Shown here: positions 39,159 through 48,321 of the stretch, in pieces
Layout: each line of letters opens with the position of its first letter
Numbering within the stretch: the first letter of the stretch is position 1
Source of the DNA: Stappia stellulata
GTDB lineage: Bacteria; Pseudomonadota; Alphaproteobacteria; Rhizobiales; Stappiaceae
Direction: 5' to 3'
Assembly: GCF_020176715.1 (NCBI RefSeq)
Contig: NZ_JAIVMF010000004.1
Span: 282,647-346,646 of the forward strand
Length of the DNA stretch: 64,000 nucleotides
Notes under the pieces: generated by a model
What the model saw: the letters and a program-made list of their open reading frames with translations, nothing else
Told to the model about the DNA's origin: nothing
Databases searched by the model: none
Made by a program: the position numbers and the translations under genes

Positions 39159-39443
39159 ATGACACAGGGACCAAACCGCGTTCTCGACGATCTCGCCAAG
39201 CTGATGACCGATGCCGCCGGTGTGGCACAGGGCGCGCGCCGCGAGGTCGAAACGGCGTTTCGCGCCCAGGCGGAGCGGTTCCTGGCGGACATGGATCTGG
39301 TCAAGCGCGAGGAGCATGACGTTGTGCGCGACATGGCGGCCAAGGCGCTCGACATGGTCGAGGCGCTGGAGGCGCGGGTCGCCGAGCTCGAGGCCGCAAG
39401 CGGGAAGCCCGCGGATCGCACGCCGCCCGCCAACGACGACTGA
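39159..39443 (+). CDS. Accessory factor UbiK family protein (BMFP domain)
   Basis: A 94-residue protein with VLDDLAKLMTDAAGVAQGAR, an amphipathic region and a C-terminal coiled coil (MVEALEARVAELEAASGK), the plan of BMFP/UbiK proteins. UbiK helps ubiquinone synthesis in E. coli by working with UbiJ. The ATG at 39159 follows AAGGATATTTCGCG; a longer frame from 39105 is not family-like. It is divergent from lgt. Confidence 0.85.
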   Translation: MTQGPNRVLDDLAKLMTDAAGVAQGARREVETAFRAQAERFLADMDLVKREEHDVVRDMAAKALDMVEALEARVAELEAASGKPADRTPPANDD

Positions 39444-39782
39444 CCCCAGGGTCGCGCCATCGTTCTTCCGTCCGACGCCTTTCCCGCTCCGGCCCCGGCC
39501 GGGGCGGTTCGATGCGCCGTTTTGCCGGTCGCGCGGGCCCGGCACCGCGTCCGGTGTCGTCCACAGGCGCAACAGGGTAAATGAAAGGTGAACATATCTT
39601 CGCGTCACTTTCTGCCTATATACTGGGAGTGCGCAAAGATTCGCGGTTGATTGCCGCAGGCAGCGTCCGGGGTTTTCCATCGACGGTGCCGGGCCACGCA
39701 CAGGCCAGGATCCTGCGGACCGACACGGGCGGACACGCTTCCCGTTTGAGGGGCGGTGCTCCGCAAGCCGAGAGGAACGATG
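39444..39782. promoter_or_regulatory. Intergenic region upstream of the YbjN-proC operon
   Basis: No gene. Around 39580-39660 the composition is less GC-rich, with a TATACT element at 39619-39624 that could be a -10 box, though no clear -35 box fits it. An AGAGGA ribosome-binding site lies at 39771-39776. Nothing else is recognisable. Confidence 0.35.
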
Positions 39783-40283
39783 ATGAGCCTCATCGACATC
39801 GAGTTCGAACGGCCCGCCAATCCCGTCGATACGATTGAGCATATCGCCGCCATCAACGACTGGTCCTTCGAGCGCTCCTGCGAGGAAGAGATCACGATTT
39901 CGGTCGCTGGCGGCTGGTGCGACTATCATGTCTCGTTTTCCTGGATGGAAGACCTGGAGGCGCTGCATCTGGCCTGCGCCTTCGATCTCAAGGTGCCGGA
40001 TCCGCGGCGCACCGAGGTCGTGCGGCTTCTGGCGCTCGTCAACGAGCAGCTGTGGATGGGCCATTTCGACCTGTGGAACCGTGAAGGCGTGGTGATCTTT
40101 CGCCAGTCGCTGCTGCTTGCCGGCGGCGCGGAGGCAACCTCCAAGCAGATCGAGGGGCTGCTGACGACGGCGCTGGAGGCTTGCGAGCGCTACTATCAGG
40201 CGTTCCAGTTCGTGGTCTGGGCCGGAAAGACCGCCTCGGAGGCGATCGACACCGCCTTGTTCGAGACTGCGGGGGAAGCATGA
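39783..40283 (+). CDS. YbjN domain-containing protein
   Basis: A 166-residue protein of the YbjN fold (related to type III secretion chaperones). It has DTIEHIAAINDWSFERSCEE, MEDLEALHLACAFDLKVPDP, and the YYQAFQFVVWAGKTASEAID end as I recall for the alphaproteobacterial group. Function unknown; E. coli YbjN affects motility and stress responses. The ATG at 39783 (or 39780) follows AGAGGA. Its TGA overlaps the proC ATG, so the two are coupled. Confidence 0.88.
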   Translation: MSLIDIEFERPANPVDTIEHIAAINDWSFERSCEEEITISVAGGWCDYHVSFSWMEDLEALHLACAFDLKVPDPRRTEVVRLLALVNEQLWMGHFDLWNREGVVIFRQSLLLAGGAEATSKQIEGLLTTALEACERYYQAFQFVVWAGKTASEAIDTALFETAGEA

Positions 40284-41098
40284 GTTTTTCGAAGACGCGG
40301 CCGCTCGTTCTGGTGGGCGCGGGGAAGATGGGCGGCGCCATGCTCGCCGGGTGGATCGCGTCGGGAACCGATCCGAACTCCATTCTCGTGATCGATCCGG
40401 CCCCCTCCGACGAGCTGCTTGCGATGGCGTCGGACAAGGGGTTTCGCCAGGAGACGAAAGTCCCCGAGGGCGTAACCGCCGGCGTGCTCTTGCTGGCGCT
40501 GAAGCCGCAGATGATGGCCTCCGCGCTGGGCGCGCTCAAACCCGCGGCCGATGCGGACACGCTGGTGATCTCGGTCGCCGCCGGCACGCCGGCCTCGGTG
40601 TTCGAGGAGGCTTTCGGCGATGCGGCCGTGGTGCGGGTCATGCCGAACACGCCCGCCCAGGTCGGGCGCGGCATGAGCGTCGCCTTCGCCAATGCGCGCA
40701 CCAGCACGGCGCAGCGCGAGACGGTGGACCAGTTGCTGGCCGCCATCGGCGCCTCGGCCTGGATCGAGAGCGAGGACCAGATGGATGCGGTCACCGCCGT
40801 CAGCGGATCGGGCCCGGCCTATGTGTTCTATCTCACCGAGGCGCTTGCCGCCGCCGGCGTCAAGGCCGGCCTGCCGGAAGAGCTGGCGATGACGCTGGCG
40901 CGCCAGACCGTCTGCGGCGCGGGAGAGCTCATGTACCGGGTGGAAACGCCGGCTGCGGAATTGCGCCGCAACGTGACCTCGCCCAATGGCACCACGGCGG
41001 CGGCGCTCGGCGTCCTCATGGCCGAGGACGGGTTGCAGCCGATCATGGATGCAGCGGTCGCGGCGGCACGCAAGCGCTCGCAGGAACTGGCCGGCTGA
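40280..41098 (+). CDS. proC: Pyrroline-5-carboxylate reductase
   Basis: Last step of proline synthesis, reducing pyrroline-5-carboxylate with NAD(P)H. The 272-residue protein has the Rossmann loop LVGAGKMGGAMLAGW, ALKPQMM, VVRVMPNTPAQVGRG and the C-terminal family signature region ELRRNVTSPNGTTAAALGVL. The ATG at 40280 overlaps the YbjN stop by four bases. Confidence 0.96.
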   Translation: MSFSKTRPLVLVGAGKMGGAMLAGWIASGTDPNSILVIDPAPSDELLAMASDKGFRQETKVPEGVTAGVLLLALKPQMMASALGALKPAADADTLVISVAAGTPASVFEEAFGDAAVVRVMPNTPAQVGRGMSVAFANARTSTAQRETVDQLLAAIGASAWIESEDQMDAVTAVSGSGPAYVFYLTEALAAAGVKAGLPEELAMTLARQTVCGAGELMYRVETPAAELRRNVTSPNGTTAAALGVLMAEDGLQPIMDAAVAAARKRSQELAG

Positions 41099-41229
41099 AC
41101 GAACCTGATGATCGGGGCGGAAATCTGCGCTCCTGGATGACGCTTTGCGTCGCACCCACTGGCGCTCGCGCCGGTTTGCCCCAATGTAACAGGCAGGTCC
41201 GCAGTCCCGCGCATTCAGGAGGTTCCCGC

Positions 41230-41901
41230 ATGGCAACCCAGAAGACCAAGCAGAAGATCGTCGCCGCCTTCCTTTCGCTCCTGGCGGAAAAGGGCTGGTC
41301 CGGCTTCGACATGAGCGATGTCGCCGAGGCGGCCGGCGTCAAGCTCTCGGTCCTGAGAGGCGCATTCGCCTCCAAGACCGCCTGTTTCAGGGCGTTTCTC
41401 GCCGACATCGACCAGAAAGTGCTCGACAGCGTCGATCCCGACATGACCGACGAGCCGGCGCGCGACCGCCTGTTCGACGTGCTGATGAGCCGGCTCGATG
41501 CCCTGCAGCCGCATCGCGAGGCGGTGCGCGCGCTGATGGCAGCGGCCCGCAAGGATCCGCAACTGGCGTTGACGCTCAATGGAGAGGCGCGGATGTCGCA
41601 GCGCTGGATGCTGACGGCGGCGGGCCTGCCGTCGTCGGGCTTTCGCGCGCAGATGATCGCGCAGGGGCTGGTGGTCGCCTTTTCCCGGGTGGTCGAGGTA
41701 TGGCTCGACGACGAGGATCCGGGCCTTGCGCGCACCATGTCCGCCCTCGACAAGCAACTGGACGACGGCGAGGTCTGGCTGTCGCGCCTCGACCGGGCGG
41801 CGGGCTTCCTCAAGCCGCTTGTGCACCGCGCCCGCACATCCCCGCGCAAAGAGCGGCCCTCGGGCGACCCGGAAACGCCGGCTTCCCCCTCGGCTGCCTG
41901 A
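41230..41901 (+). CDS. TetR family transcriptional regulator
   Basis: A 223-residue protein with an N-terminal TetR helix-turn-helix (IVAAFLSLLAEKGWSGFDMS, DVAEAAGVKLSVLRGAFASK) and a helical ligand-binding domain. The C-terminus is basic and Pro-rich. The ATG at 41230 follows CAGGAGGTTCCCGC. Its target is not obvious; it lies between proC and a CsaA-like gene and has no divergent partner. Confidence 0.86.
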   Translation: MATQKTKQKIVAAFLSLLAEKGWSGFDMSDVAEAAGVKLSVLRGAFASKTACFRAFLADIDQKVLDSVDPDMTDEPARDRLFDVLMSRLDALQPHREAVRALMAAARKDPQLALTLNGEARMSQRWMLTAAGLPSSGFRAQMIAQGLVVAFSRVVEVWLDDEDPGLARTMSALDKQLDDGEVWLSRLDRAAGFLKPLVHRARTSPRKERPSGDPETPASPSAA

Positions 41902-41971
41902 GCGATAAGGTGGCGCGGTTCGGGCAATGTCGTCCCGGACCGCGTGTTTCACCAGACAGTTAGACCAAGCC

Positions 41972-42343
41972 ATGAGTTCATCAGACACCGGCGGCGGGCC
42001 CGTCTCGCCCCCGCTTGATTTCGACACCTTCCTGAAAGTGGACATTCGCGTCGGCCGGATCGTCGAGGCGGAGCCGTTTCCCGAGGCGCGCAAGCCCGCG
42101 ATCAAGCTCAGGATCGACTTCGGCGACGAGCTTGGCATCAAGAAGTCGTCCGCCCAGATCACGAAGCATTATGCGCCGGAGGACCTCGTCGGGCGACAGG
42201 TGCTCGCGGTCGTCAATTTCCCGCCGCGCCAGATTGGGCCGATGATGTCGGAGGTGCTGACCCTCGGCGTGCCGGATGCGGACGGCGAGGTGGTATTGCT
42301 GCGCCCCGACCTGGACGTGCCGCTCGGCGGGCGGCTCTACTGA
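41972..42343 (+). CDS. tRNA-binding protein (CsaA-like, EMAP-II OB fold)
   Basis: A 123-residue stand-alone OB-fold domain homologous to the C-terminal tRNA-binding part of methionyl-tRNA synthetase. Features are [40 protein letters not shown] and [21 protein letters not shown]. subtilis CsaA has been linked to protein export; the role in this lineage is unproved. The ATG at 41972 lies 70 bases after the TetR stop. Convergent with the histidine kinase gene. Confidence 0.9.
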   Translation: MSSSDTGGGPVSPPLDFDTFLKVDIRVGRIVEAEPFPEARKPAIKLRIDFGDELGIKKSSAQITKHYAPEDLVGRQVLAVVNFPPRQIGPMMSEVLTLGVPDADGEVVLLRPDLDVPLGGRLY

Positions 42344-42383
42344 TTTTCGTCGGGACGTCGGGCGTTCGGCCTGATCGCCCGCC

Positions 42384-43829
42384 TTACAGCGGAATGCGCA
42401 CGCGCGCGCTCAGCCCGCCCAGCTTCTCGCTCTGTCCCAGCATGATGTCGCCGCCGTGGCCGCGCACGATGTCGCGGGCGATGGCGAGCCCCAGCCCGCT
42501 GCCGCTTGCATCCTGATTGCGCGCCTGGTCGAGCCGGTAGAACGGGCGGAACACGCTTTCGCGTTCGTCCTCCGGGATGCCGGGGCCGTCGTCCTCGACG
42601 ATGACCGTCAGCCAGCCATCGGCGTGGCGCACGTCGATGTTCAGCCGGTCGCCGTAGCGGGCCGCGTTGGTGACCAGATTCGCAAGCGCACGCTTGAAGG
42701 CGATCGGCTTCACCGTGACGAAGGGGTCGCCGACGAAGGTCGACGTGACGGTGGCGTCGAGGATCTCGGCTTCCGTTTCCAGTTCGTCCACGACCAGCGA
42801 CAGGTCGGTCGGCTGGGCCTGTTCGTCGCCGTCGCCGCGGGTGAAGGCCAGATAGTCCTCCAGCATGGTCTTCATCTCGTCGACGTCATGCTGGAGCGCG
42901 CGCACCTCCTCGCTGTCCTTGAACAGGGCGAGCTGCAGGCGGAACCGCGTCAGGATGGTGCGCAGGTCATGGCTGACGCCGGCGAGCATGGTGGTGCGCT
43001 GTTCGATCTGGCGCTCGATCCTGCGGCGCATCTCGATGAAGGCCTGGGAGGCCCGGCGCACCTCCAGCGCGCCGCTTGGGCGGAAATCGTCGATCGGCCG
43101 GCCCTTGCCGAATTCCTCCGCCGCCGTCGCGAGCCGCTCCACGGGCTTTGTCTGGTTGCGCAGGAACAAAAGCGCGATCACCACCAGCACCAGCGATGTG
43201 GATACCATCCAGACGATGAAGATATGCGAGTTGGAGGCATAGGTCTGGCTGCGTCTGGCAATCACGCGCAGCACGTTCTTTTCCAGCTTGATGCGGATCT
43301 CGACGAAGCTGGATCGCCCGACCGTGTCGATCCAGAACGGCCGGCCGACCACCAGGCTGATCTGTTCCGACAGATAGAGATCGACGATGTCGAAGAAGGG
43401 TTTCGGGCGTGGCGGTGGCAGGGGTTCCGGCGGCAGCACCGTGACCGAAAGCGCCAGGTCCTGGCGCGCCATCTCGGTGATGCGCTCGAAGCCCTCGTCC
43501 TGCGGGTAGGCTTCCATCACGCTGATCAGCAGCGCGATCTCGCGCGCCACCGCCTGCGATAGACGCTGGGTAACGAGGTCGTAGTGCCGCTCCATGAAGA
43601 CGAAGGCGAGCACCGCCTGCATGATCACGATCGGCACGACGATGATCAGCAGCGTGCGCGAGAACAGCCCCTTGGGCATGCGCCTGTAGAGCGCTTTCGA
43701 CAGCGCGCGATAGGGCGTTGCCAGAAGATCGAGGGCGCGCCGGACCGGCCCGGGCAGGCGGGGACGCATTCGTTTCACCCTGTCGGAAACCGTCGCGATC
43801 GCGGCCGCGATCCGCGCGCCTAGTCGCAT
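42384..43829 (-). CDS. Sensor histidine kinase (EnvZ-like)
   Basis: A 481-residue membrane kinase. TM1 is at about residues 57-80 and TM2 at about 203-224, bracketing a ~120-residue periplasmic region. HAMP follows, then the phospho-acceptor His in GVSHDLRTILTRFRLQL. The ATPase has ALANLVTNAARYG (N box), VEDDGPGIP (G1) and SGSGLGLAIARDI (G2). It overlaps the response regulator gene by 10 bases. The upstream MarR gene overlaps in turn, so the operon is marR-RR-HK. The stimulus is unknown. Confidence 0.92.
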   Translation of the reverse strand: MRLGARIAAAIATVSDRVKRMRPRLPGPVRRALDLLATPYRALSKALYRRMPKGLFSRTLLIIVVPIVIMQAVLAFVFMERHYDLVTQRLSQAVAREIALLISVMEAYPQDEGFERITEMARQDLALSVTVLPPEPLPPPRPKPFFDIVDLYLSEQISLVVGRPFWIDTVGRSSFVEIRIKLEKNVLRVIARRSQTYASNSHIFIVWMVSTSLVLVVIALLFLRNQTKPVERLATAAEEFGKGRPIDDFRPSGALEVRRASQAFIEMRRRIERQIEQRTTMLAGVSHDLRTILTRFRLQLALFKDSEEVRALQHDVDEMKTMLEDYLAFTRGDGDEQAQPTDLSLVVDELETEAEILDATVTSTFVGDPFVTVKPIAFKRALANLVTNAARYGDRLNIDVRHADGWLTVIVEDDGPGIPEDERESVFRPFYRLDQARNQDASGSGLGLAIARDIVRGHGGDIMLGQSEKLGGLSARVRIPL

Positions 43830-44542
43830 ACGAGCCGGTATCCGATCCCGCGCACCGTCTGCAGATAGATCGGATTGCCGGGATCGGTCTCGATCTTGCG
43901 GCGCAGGCGGTTGATCTGCACGTCGACAGTGCGCTCGCCGAGGCCGCTGTCGTCGCCGACGATCTCGTTGCGCGGCACGGTGTCATTGGGCTTTTCGGCG
44001 AAGAGCGATAGGATCTCCTTCTCCCGGTCGGTGAGACGGACGATTTCCTCGCCACGCTTCAGTTCGCGCCGCGCCGTGTCGAACACGAAGGGTCCGAAGC
44101 GCACGTCCGCCGGCAGTTCGGCCGCCGGCGTGGCGCGCCGGCGCAGGATCGCGCGCAGGCGCAGCAGCAGTTCGCGCGGTTCGAACGGCTTGACCAGATA
44201 GTCGTCGGCGCCTGCCTCCAGCCCGGCGATCCTGTCGGTCGCGTCGGAGCGCGCGGTCAGCATCAGGATGGGCACGTCGCTGCTGTCGCGCAGATGGGCG
44301 GCGAGCTCCAGCCCGCTTTCTCCCGGCATCATCACATCGATGATCAGCAGGTCGAACTCCAGGCCGGCAAGGCTGCGGCGCGCGTCCGCGGCGCTTGGGG
44401 CTGCGGTGATGCGAAAGCCGTTTTCCGTCAGGAAGCGGCGCAGCAGCGTGCGGATCCGGCTGTCGTCGTCGACGAGCAGCAGATGCGGGGCGTCGTCGTC
44501 GGGCGGGCTTGCGGCGGTCCTTTCGGCGAGATCGGCGGTCAC
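43820..44542 (-). CDS. Response regulator, OmpR/PhoB type
   Basis: A 240-residue DNA-binding response regulator. The receiver has acidic residues in LLLVDDDSRI, the phospho-accepting Asp in LLIIDVMMPGESGLEL, and Lys in YLVKPFEPRELLLRLRAILR. The winged-helix domain is seen in LTDREKEILSLF and ERTVDVQINRLRRKIETDPG. It is the partner of the overlapping EnvZ-like kinase and shares a 4-base overlap with marR upstream. Confidence 0.94.
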   Translation of the reverse strand: MTADLAERTAASPPDDDAPHLLLVDDDSRIRTLLRRFLTENGFRITAAPSAADARRSLAGLEFDLLIIDVMMPGESGLELAAHLRDSSDVPILMLTARSDATDRIAGLEAGADDYLVKPFEPRELLLRLRAILRRRATPAAELPADVRFGPFVFDTARRELKRGEEIVRLTDREKEILSLFAEKPNDTVPRNEIVGDDSGLGERTVDVQINRLRRKIETDPGNPIYLQTVRGIGYRLVCD

Positions 44543-45066
44543 GGCGCTTGATCCTTGTTGTGTCCGATGAGCTGCGCCACATCCGCGCGCTGATCGGGAT
44601 CGATCATGTTATAGAGGAAGCTTCGCGCGGCTTCCCGGCCTTCCTGTGGCAGATCGGCGAGTGCTGAGCGGATGCGCTCGGCCTGCAGCCGCATCAGCCT
44701 GAGCGCCAGCGCATGGCCGCGCTCGGTTGCAAACAGCAGGCGTTCGCGCCGATCGACCGGGCCGGGCTCCTGCAGGATGTAGTCCTCCTCCACCAGTTGT
44801 TTCAGCACGCGCGCCAGGCTTTGCTTGGTGATGCTCAGGATCGCGAGCAGATCCGTCACCCGCAGGCCCGGGTTCCGGCTGACGAAATGCAGCACCCGGT
44901 GATGGGCGCGGCCGAATCCGAATTCGGCAAGAGCGGCGTCCGGATCGGAGGTGAAGTCGCGGTAGGCGAAGAACAGCAGTTCGATCATGTCGATCGGCAC
45001 GTCGGCCGGCGCCGGCCGCGCCGGTGACGGCCGGTCAACGGAAAGCGAGAAATTTACGTCAGTCAT
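44539..45066 (-). CDS. MarR family transcriptional regulator
   Basis: A 175-residue winged-helix regulator with LRVTDLLAILSITKQSLARV (recognition region), LVEEDYILQEPGPVDRRERL (wing) and a C-terminal dimerisation helix. It heads a coupled operon with a two-component system and is divergent from ilvE. An AGTCA-TAT-TGACT palindrome overlaps its start codon and a TTTCGCGAAA palindrome lies about 45 bases upstream. Either might be its own operator, but this is inference. Confidence 0.88.
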   Translation of the reverse strand: MTDVNFSLSVDRPSPARPAPADVPIDMIELLFFAYRDFTSDPDAALAEFGFGRAHHRVLHFVSRNPGLRVTDLLAILSITKQSLARVLKQLVEEDYILQEPGPVDRRERLLFATERGHALALRLMRLQAERIRSALADLPQEGREAARSFLYNMIDPDQRADVAQLIGHNKDQAP

Positions 45067-45115
45067 ATTGACTTATTTCCGACCGATTGTTACACATTGC
45101 CTGCCTTTCGCGAAA
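45061..45115. promoter_or_regulatory. Candidate operators in the marR-ilvE intergenic region
   Basis: A 13-base dyad AGTCATATTGACT (45061-45073) covers the marR ATG, and a perfect 10-base palindrome TTTCGCGAAA lies at 45106-45115. Positions suit autoregulation by MarR. Short palindromes also occur by chance. Confidence 0.3.
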
Positions 45116-45374
45116 TGATCGTACACAGTCACTCCGAATGTGTTCTTCTTGTTGTTCGCGGAGCGAAACGGCGCGGCTTTTCTGGCCGGCAGGGCGGGAT
45201 TTCGACGACTTCCAGCCCGGCCGACAGGACCCGGCGTCAGCATACAAACACTTGACGCACCGCGCAAAGTCGTGAATTCGGCTGGTCGGAACGACGTCAC
45301 GGGACGGCGACGCCCTGCGTCGCGCAAACACAGACAGGCGGGACAAGCCCGCTGATATTGCGGGAGAATTCGAC
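45067..45374. promoter_or_regulatory. Divergent promoter region between marR and ilvE
   Basis: This 308-base gap has no gene. The half nearer marR is less GC-rich (GATTGTTACACATTGCC, GATCGTACACAGTCAC) and should contain promoters. The half nearer ilvE is ordinary, ending in a GCGGGAGAATTCGAC ribosome-binding region before the ATG at 45375. Confidence 0.4.
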
Positions 45375-46277
45375 ATGGCACATTTGCCGTTTGATCAACT
45401 CGAAGGCGAAATCTGGTACGACGGCGCGTTCGTTCCCTGGGCCGATGCCAAGCTGCACGTGCTGAGCCACGGCCTGCATTACGCCAGCAGCGTTTTCGAG
45501 GGCGAGCGCGCCTATGGCGGCGAGGTGTTCAAGCTCGACGAACACACGCAGCGCCTGCATGATTCCGCATCGATCCTGGGCTTCGAGATCCCCTATGACG
45601 CGGAGACCATCAACGCCGCCACCCGCGAGCTTCTGACCCGCATGAAGCTGGTCGATGCCTATGTGCGGCCCGTCGCCTGGCGCGGCAGCGAGATGATGGG
45701 CGTGTCGGCGCAGCACAACACCATCCACCTGGCGATCGCCGCCTGGGAGTGGCCGAGCTACTTCAAGCCGGAAGAGCGGCTGAAGGGCATCCGCCTCGAC
45801 ATGGCGAAATACCGCCGCCCCGACCCCGCGACGGCGCCGTGCCGCTCCAAGGCCGCCGGCCTCTACATGATCTGCACGCTGTCCAAGCACGAGGCGGAGC
45901 GCAAGGGCTATGCCGACGCGCTGATGCTCGACTGGCGCGGCCAGGTGGCGGAAGCGACCGGCGCCAATGTGTTCTTCATCAAGGACGGCAAGATCCACAC
46001 GCCGACGCCGGACTGTTTCCTCGACGGCATCACCCGCCGCACGGTCATCGACCTCGCCAAGCGGCGCGGCTTCGAGGTGATCGAGCGGGCGATCCAGCCG
46101 GACGAGATGGCGGAGTTCGAGGCCTGCTTCCTGACCGGAACGGCGGCGGAAGTGACGCCGGTCTCCGAGATCGGTCCCTACAGCTTCCAGGTCGACGCGA
46201 TCTCGCGCACGCTGATGGAAGACTATCACGCCGAGGTCCAGCCTCAGGCGGCGGCGAAGGTGGCGGCTGCGGGATAA
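45375..46277 (+). CDS. ilvE: Branched-chain amino acid aminotransferase
   Basis: PLP class IV aminotransferase for Val, Leu and Ile. The 300-residue protein has HGLHYASSVFEGERAYGG, the PLP-binding Lys in CRSKAAGLYM (about residue 158), GQVAEATGANVFFIKDGKIH and FLTGTAAEVTPVSEI. D-amino-acid transaminase and 4-amino-4-deoxychorismate lyase are related but differ at these sites. It is divergent from the marR operon and followed by a good terminator. Confidence 0.94.
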   Translation: MAHLPFDQLEGEIWYDGAFVPWADAKLHVLSHGLHYASSVFEGERAYGGEVFKLDEHTQRLHDSASILGFEIPYDAETINAATRELLTRMKLVDAYVRPVAWRGSEMMGVSAQHNTIHLAIAAWEWPSYFKPEERLKGIRLDMAKYRRPDPATAPCRSKAAGLYMICTLSKHEAERKGYADALMLDWRGQVAEATGANVFFIKDGKIHTPTPDCFLDGITRRTVIDLAKRRGFEVIERAIQPDEMAEFEACFLTGTAAEVTPVSEIGPYSFQVDAISRTLMEDYHAEVQPQAAAKVAAAG

Positions 46278-46307
46278 TCTCCGCCGTCAATCGTCCGTTG
46301 AGACACG

Positions 46308-46341
46308 CGCCCCGTCAGACCCCGGTCTGGCGGGGCGTTTT
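46308..46341 (+). terminator. Rho-independent terminator after ilvE
   Basis: A 14-bp stem, CGCCCCGTCAGACC (46308-46321) and GGTCTGGCGGGGCG (46324-46337), has one G-T pair and is followed by TTTT. The left arm contains the stop codon of the convergent MFS gene. Confidence 0.85.
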
Positions 46342-47616
46342 CGCTTCAGCCGGGGGAAGCGCGGCCGCCGGCGCGGGCTGGGTGGTCTGGAACAGCCGGC
46401 CCTTTTCGGTGATGAAGACGATCACCAGCGCGCTGGCGCCGAAGGTGGCGAAACCGAGCGCGAGCGGCACCACCGTGCCGTCGTAGTTCTGGCCGACGAA
46501 GAAGCCGCAGATTGCGCCCGCCAGGGTCGTCACGAAGCCGAGCACCGACGAGCCGGTTCCGGCGATGTCGCCAAGCGGCTCCATGGCGATGGCATTGAAG
46601 CTCGGGCCGATGAAGCCGAAGATGAACAGGGTGATCGCCAGCATCGCGGTGAAGGCATAAAGGTTCTCGGCGATCCAGATGGCGGTGACCGCCTGGACGA
46701 GGCTGATCGCGACAAAGGCCACCAGCGCCCAATGCGACAGCGGACGCAGTCCGATGCGCTCGACAAGCGAGGCATTGACGAAGGAGGCCGCGGACATGGC
46801 GAGGCCGATCACCGCGAAGACCGCCGGAAAGGCCGCGCCGACGCCAAAGGTTTCCACGAAGATCTGCTGGGCGGAGGCGATGAAGCCGAACAGGGCGCCG
46901 AAGATCAGGCCGGTGGCGCACATATAGCCGAGAGTGATGCGCGTGGTGACGGTCTTCAGGTAGGCGGCGAGGACCGAGCGGGCGGTGACCGGTTGCCGGC
47001 GCGCGGCCGGCAGGGTTTCCGGCAGGCGCGCGCCGCACCAGATCAGCATCAGGATGCCGCCGAGCGTGAGCAGCAGGAAGATCGCGCGCCAGGGTGCCAC
47101 CAACAGGATGATCTGGCCGATCGACGGGGCGAAGATCGGCACCACCATGAACACCATCATCACCAGCGACATGACCCGGCCCATCTGCCGCCCGGAATAG
47201 CTGTCGCGGACGATCGAAACCGCGACGACCCGGGGGGCGGCGCAGCCGATTCCCTGCACCAGCCGCGCGGCCAGGAGATGGTTCATGTCATTGGCGAAAA
47301 TGGAGAAAACGCCGGCGACCGCATAAAGCGCAAGTCCGCCGAGCAGCACCGGCCGGCGGCCGTAGCGGTCCGATATCGGACCGTAGAAGAGCTGTGCCGC
47401 GCCGAAGCCGACGAGATAGGCGACAAGCACCTTCTGGCTGTCGTTCTCGTTGAGCACGGCCATGGCCGCGCCGATGTCCGGAAGGGCCGGCAGCATGATG
47501 TCGATGGCCAGCGAATTGAGCGCCATCAGCGAGGCGATCAGGGCGACGAACTCGCGAAAGGAAATGCCGGGGTGAGGCTCCGCGGCTGCGGGGCTTGGCG
47601 CAATCGGAGAATGCAT
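46315..47616 (-). CDS. MFS multidrug transporter (Bcr/CflA subfamily)
   Basis: A 433-residue, 12-helix drug:H+ antiporter. The Bcr/CflA features include DIMLPALPDIGAAM at the first helix, FYGPISDRYGRRPVLLGGLA (motif A loop) and RLVQGIGCAAPRVVAVSIVR (antiporter motif C region). It probably exports drugs or sulfonamide-like compounds, but the substrate is not readable. A dyad at 47677-47694 upstream may be its operator. Confidence 0.9.
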   Translation of the reverse strand: MHSPIAPSPAAAEPHPGISFREFVALIASLMALNSLAIDIMLPALPDIGAAMAVLNENDSQKVLVAYLVGFGAAQLFYGPISDRYGRRPVLLGGLALYAVAGVFSIFANDMNHLLAARLVQGIGCAAPRVVAVSIVRDSYSGRQMGRVMSLVMMVFMVVPIFAPSIGQIILLVAPWRAIFLLLTLGGILMLIWCGARLPETLPAARRQPVTARSVLAAYLKTVTTRITLGYMCATGLIFGALFGFIASAQQIFVETFGVGAAFPAVFAVIGLAMSAASFVNASLVERIGLRPLSHWALVAFVAISLVQAVTAIWIAENLYAFTAMLAITLFIFGFIGPSFNAIAMEPLGDIAGTGSSVLGFVTTLAGAICGFFVGQNYDGTVVPLALGFATFGASALVIVFITEKGRLFQTTQPAPAAALPPAEAKTPRQTGV

Positions 47617-47676
47617 GGGTGGTCCTGGCTGGGCAAAAGGCCGCCAAACGGGGATGGCAACAAACGGAAACTGTTC

Positions 47677-47694
47677 GAATTCGATATAGAATTC
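47677..47694. promoter_or_regulatory. Candidate operator upstream of the MFS pump
   Basis: GAATTC-GATATA-GAATTC is an 18-base near-dyad about 60 bases upstream of the MFS start, in the AT-richest part of the gap. It may be a regulator-binding site or include a -10 element. No regulator gene is adjacent. Confidence 0.3.
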
Positions 47695-47780
47695 GCCGAA
47701 ACGCCTGTCCGGTCAAGCCATGCGGCCGGCAAACCCCGGACCGGCGCCGGGATCTCCTGCAAGCCGTTGTCGGCGCGACG

Positions 47781-48296
47781 TCAGCGCGACCAGCGGTCCG
47801 CGGCCTTCTTGTCGGCCTCGCGGGCGTCGACCCAGCCGCCGGTGCCGCCGTCGCGCAGGTGCTCTTTCTTCCAGAACGGGGCGCGGGTCTTGAGATAGTC
47901 CATCAGGAAATCGGCGGCCTGGAAGGCGGCGGCCCGGTGGCGCGAGGCCGCGACGACCAGAACGATGTTCTCCCCCGGCGCGATCTTGCCGTGCCGATGG
48001 ATCGCCGTCAGTCCGGTGACCGGCCAGCGCGCGGCCGCGTCGCGCGCGATCCGTTCGATCTCGGCTTCCGCCATGCCCGGATAATGTTCCAGTTCCAGCG
48101 CCGACAGCCGGCCGCCTTCGTCCCGGCACAGGCCGGTGAAGCTCACCACGGCACCGACATTGGAATCGGCCGCCGAAAGCCGTTCGATCTCGCGCGCGGT
48201 GTCGAAATCCTCACGCTGGATGCGCACCGTGATCGCGGCCGACGGCCGGTCGTCCTGCGGGGCGTTGCTGTCGGCGGGGTGGGCGTGTGTCGTCAT
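47781..48296 (-). CDS. moaE: Molybdopterin synthase catalytic subunit
   Basis: MoaE converts cPMP to molybdopterin with sulfur from MoaD. The 171-residue protein has VGAVVSFTGLCRDEGGRLSA, LELEHYPGMAEAEIERI, AIHRHGKIAPGENIVLVV, and the catalytic Lys segment DYLKTRAPFWKKEHL. An N-terminal extension of about 20 residues precedes the domain. It lies 25 bases after moaD. Confidence 0.95.
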   Translation of the reverse strand: MTTHAHPADSNAPQDDRPSAAITVRIQREDFDTAREIERLSAADSNVGAVVSFTGLCRDEGGRLSALELEHYPGMAEAEIERIARDAAARWPVTGLTAIHRHGKIAPGENIVLVVAASRHRAAAFQAADFLMDYLKTRAPFWKKEHLRDGGTGGWVDAREADKKAADRWSR

Positions 48297-48321
48297 CTGT
48301 CGTCGTCCGGCCGCATGCGGC

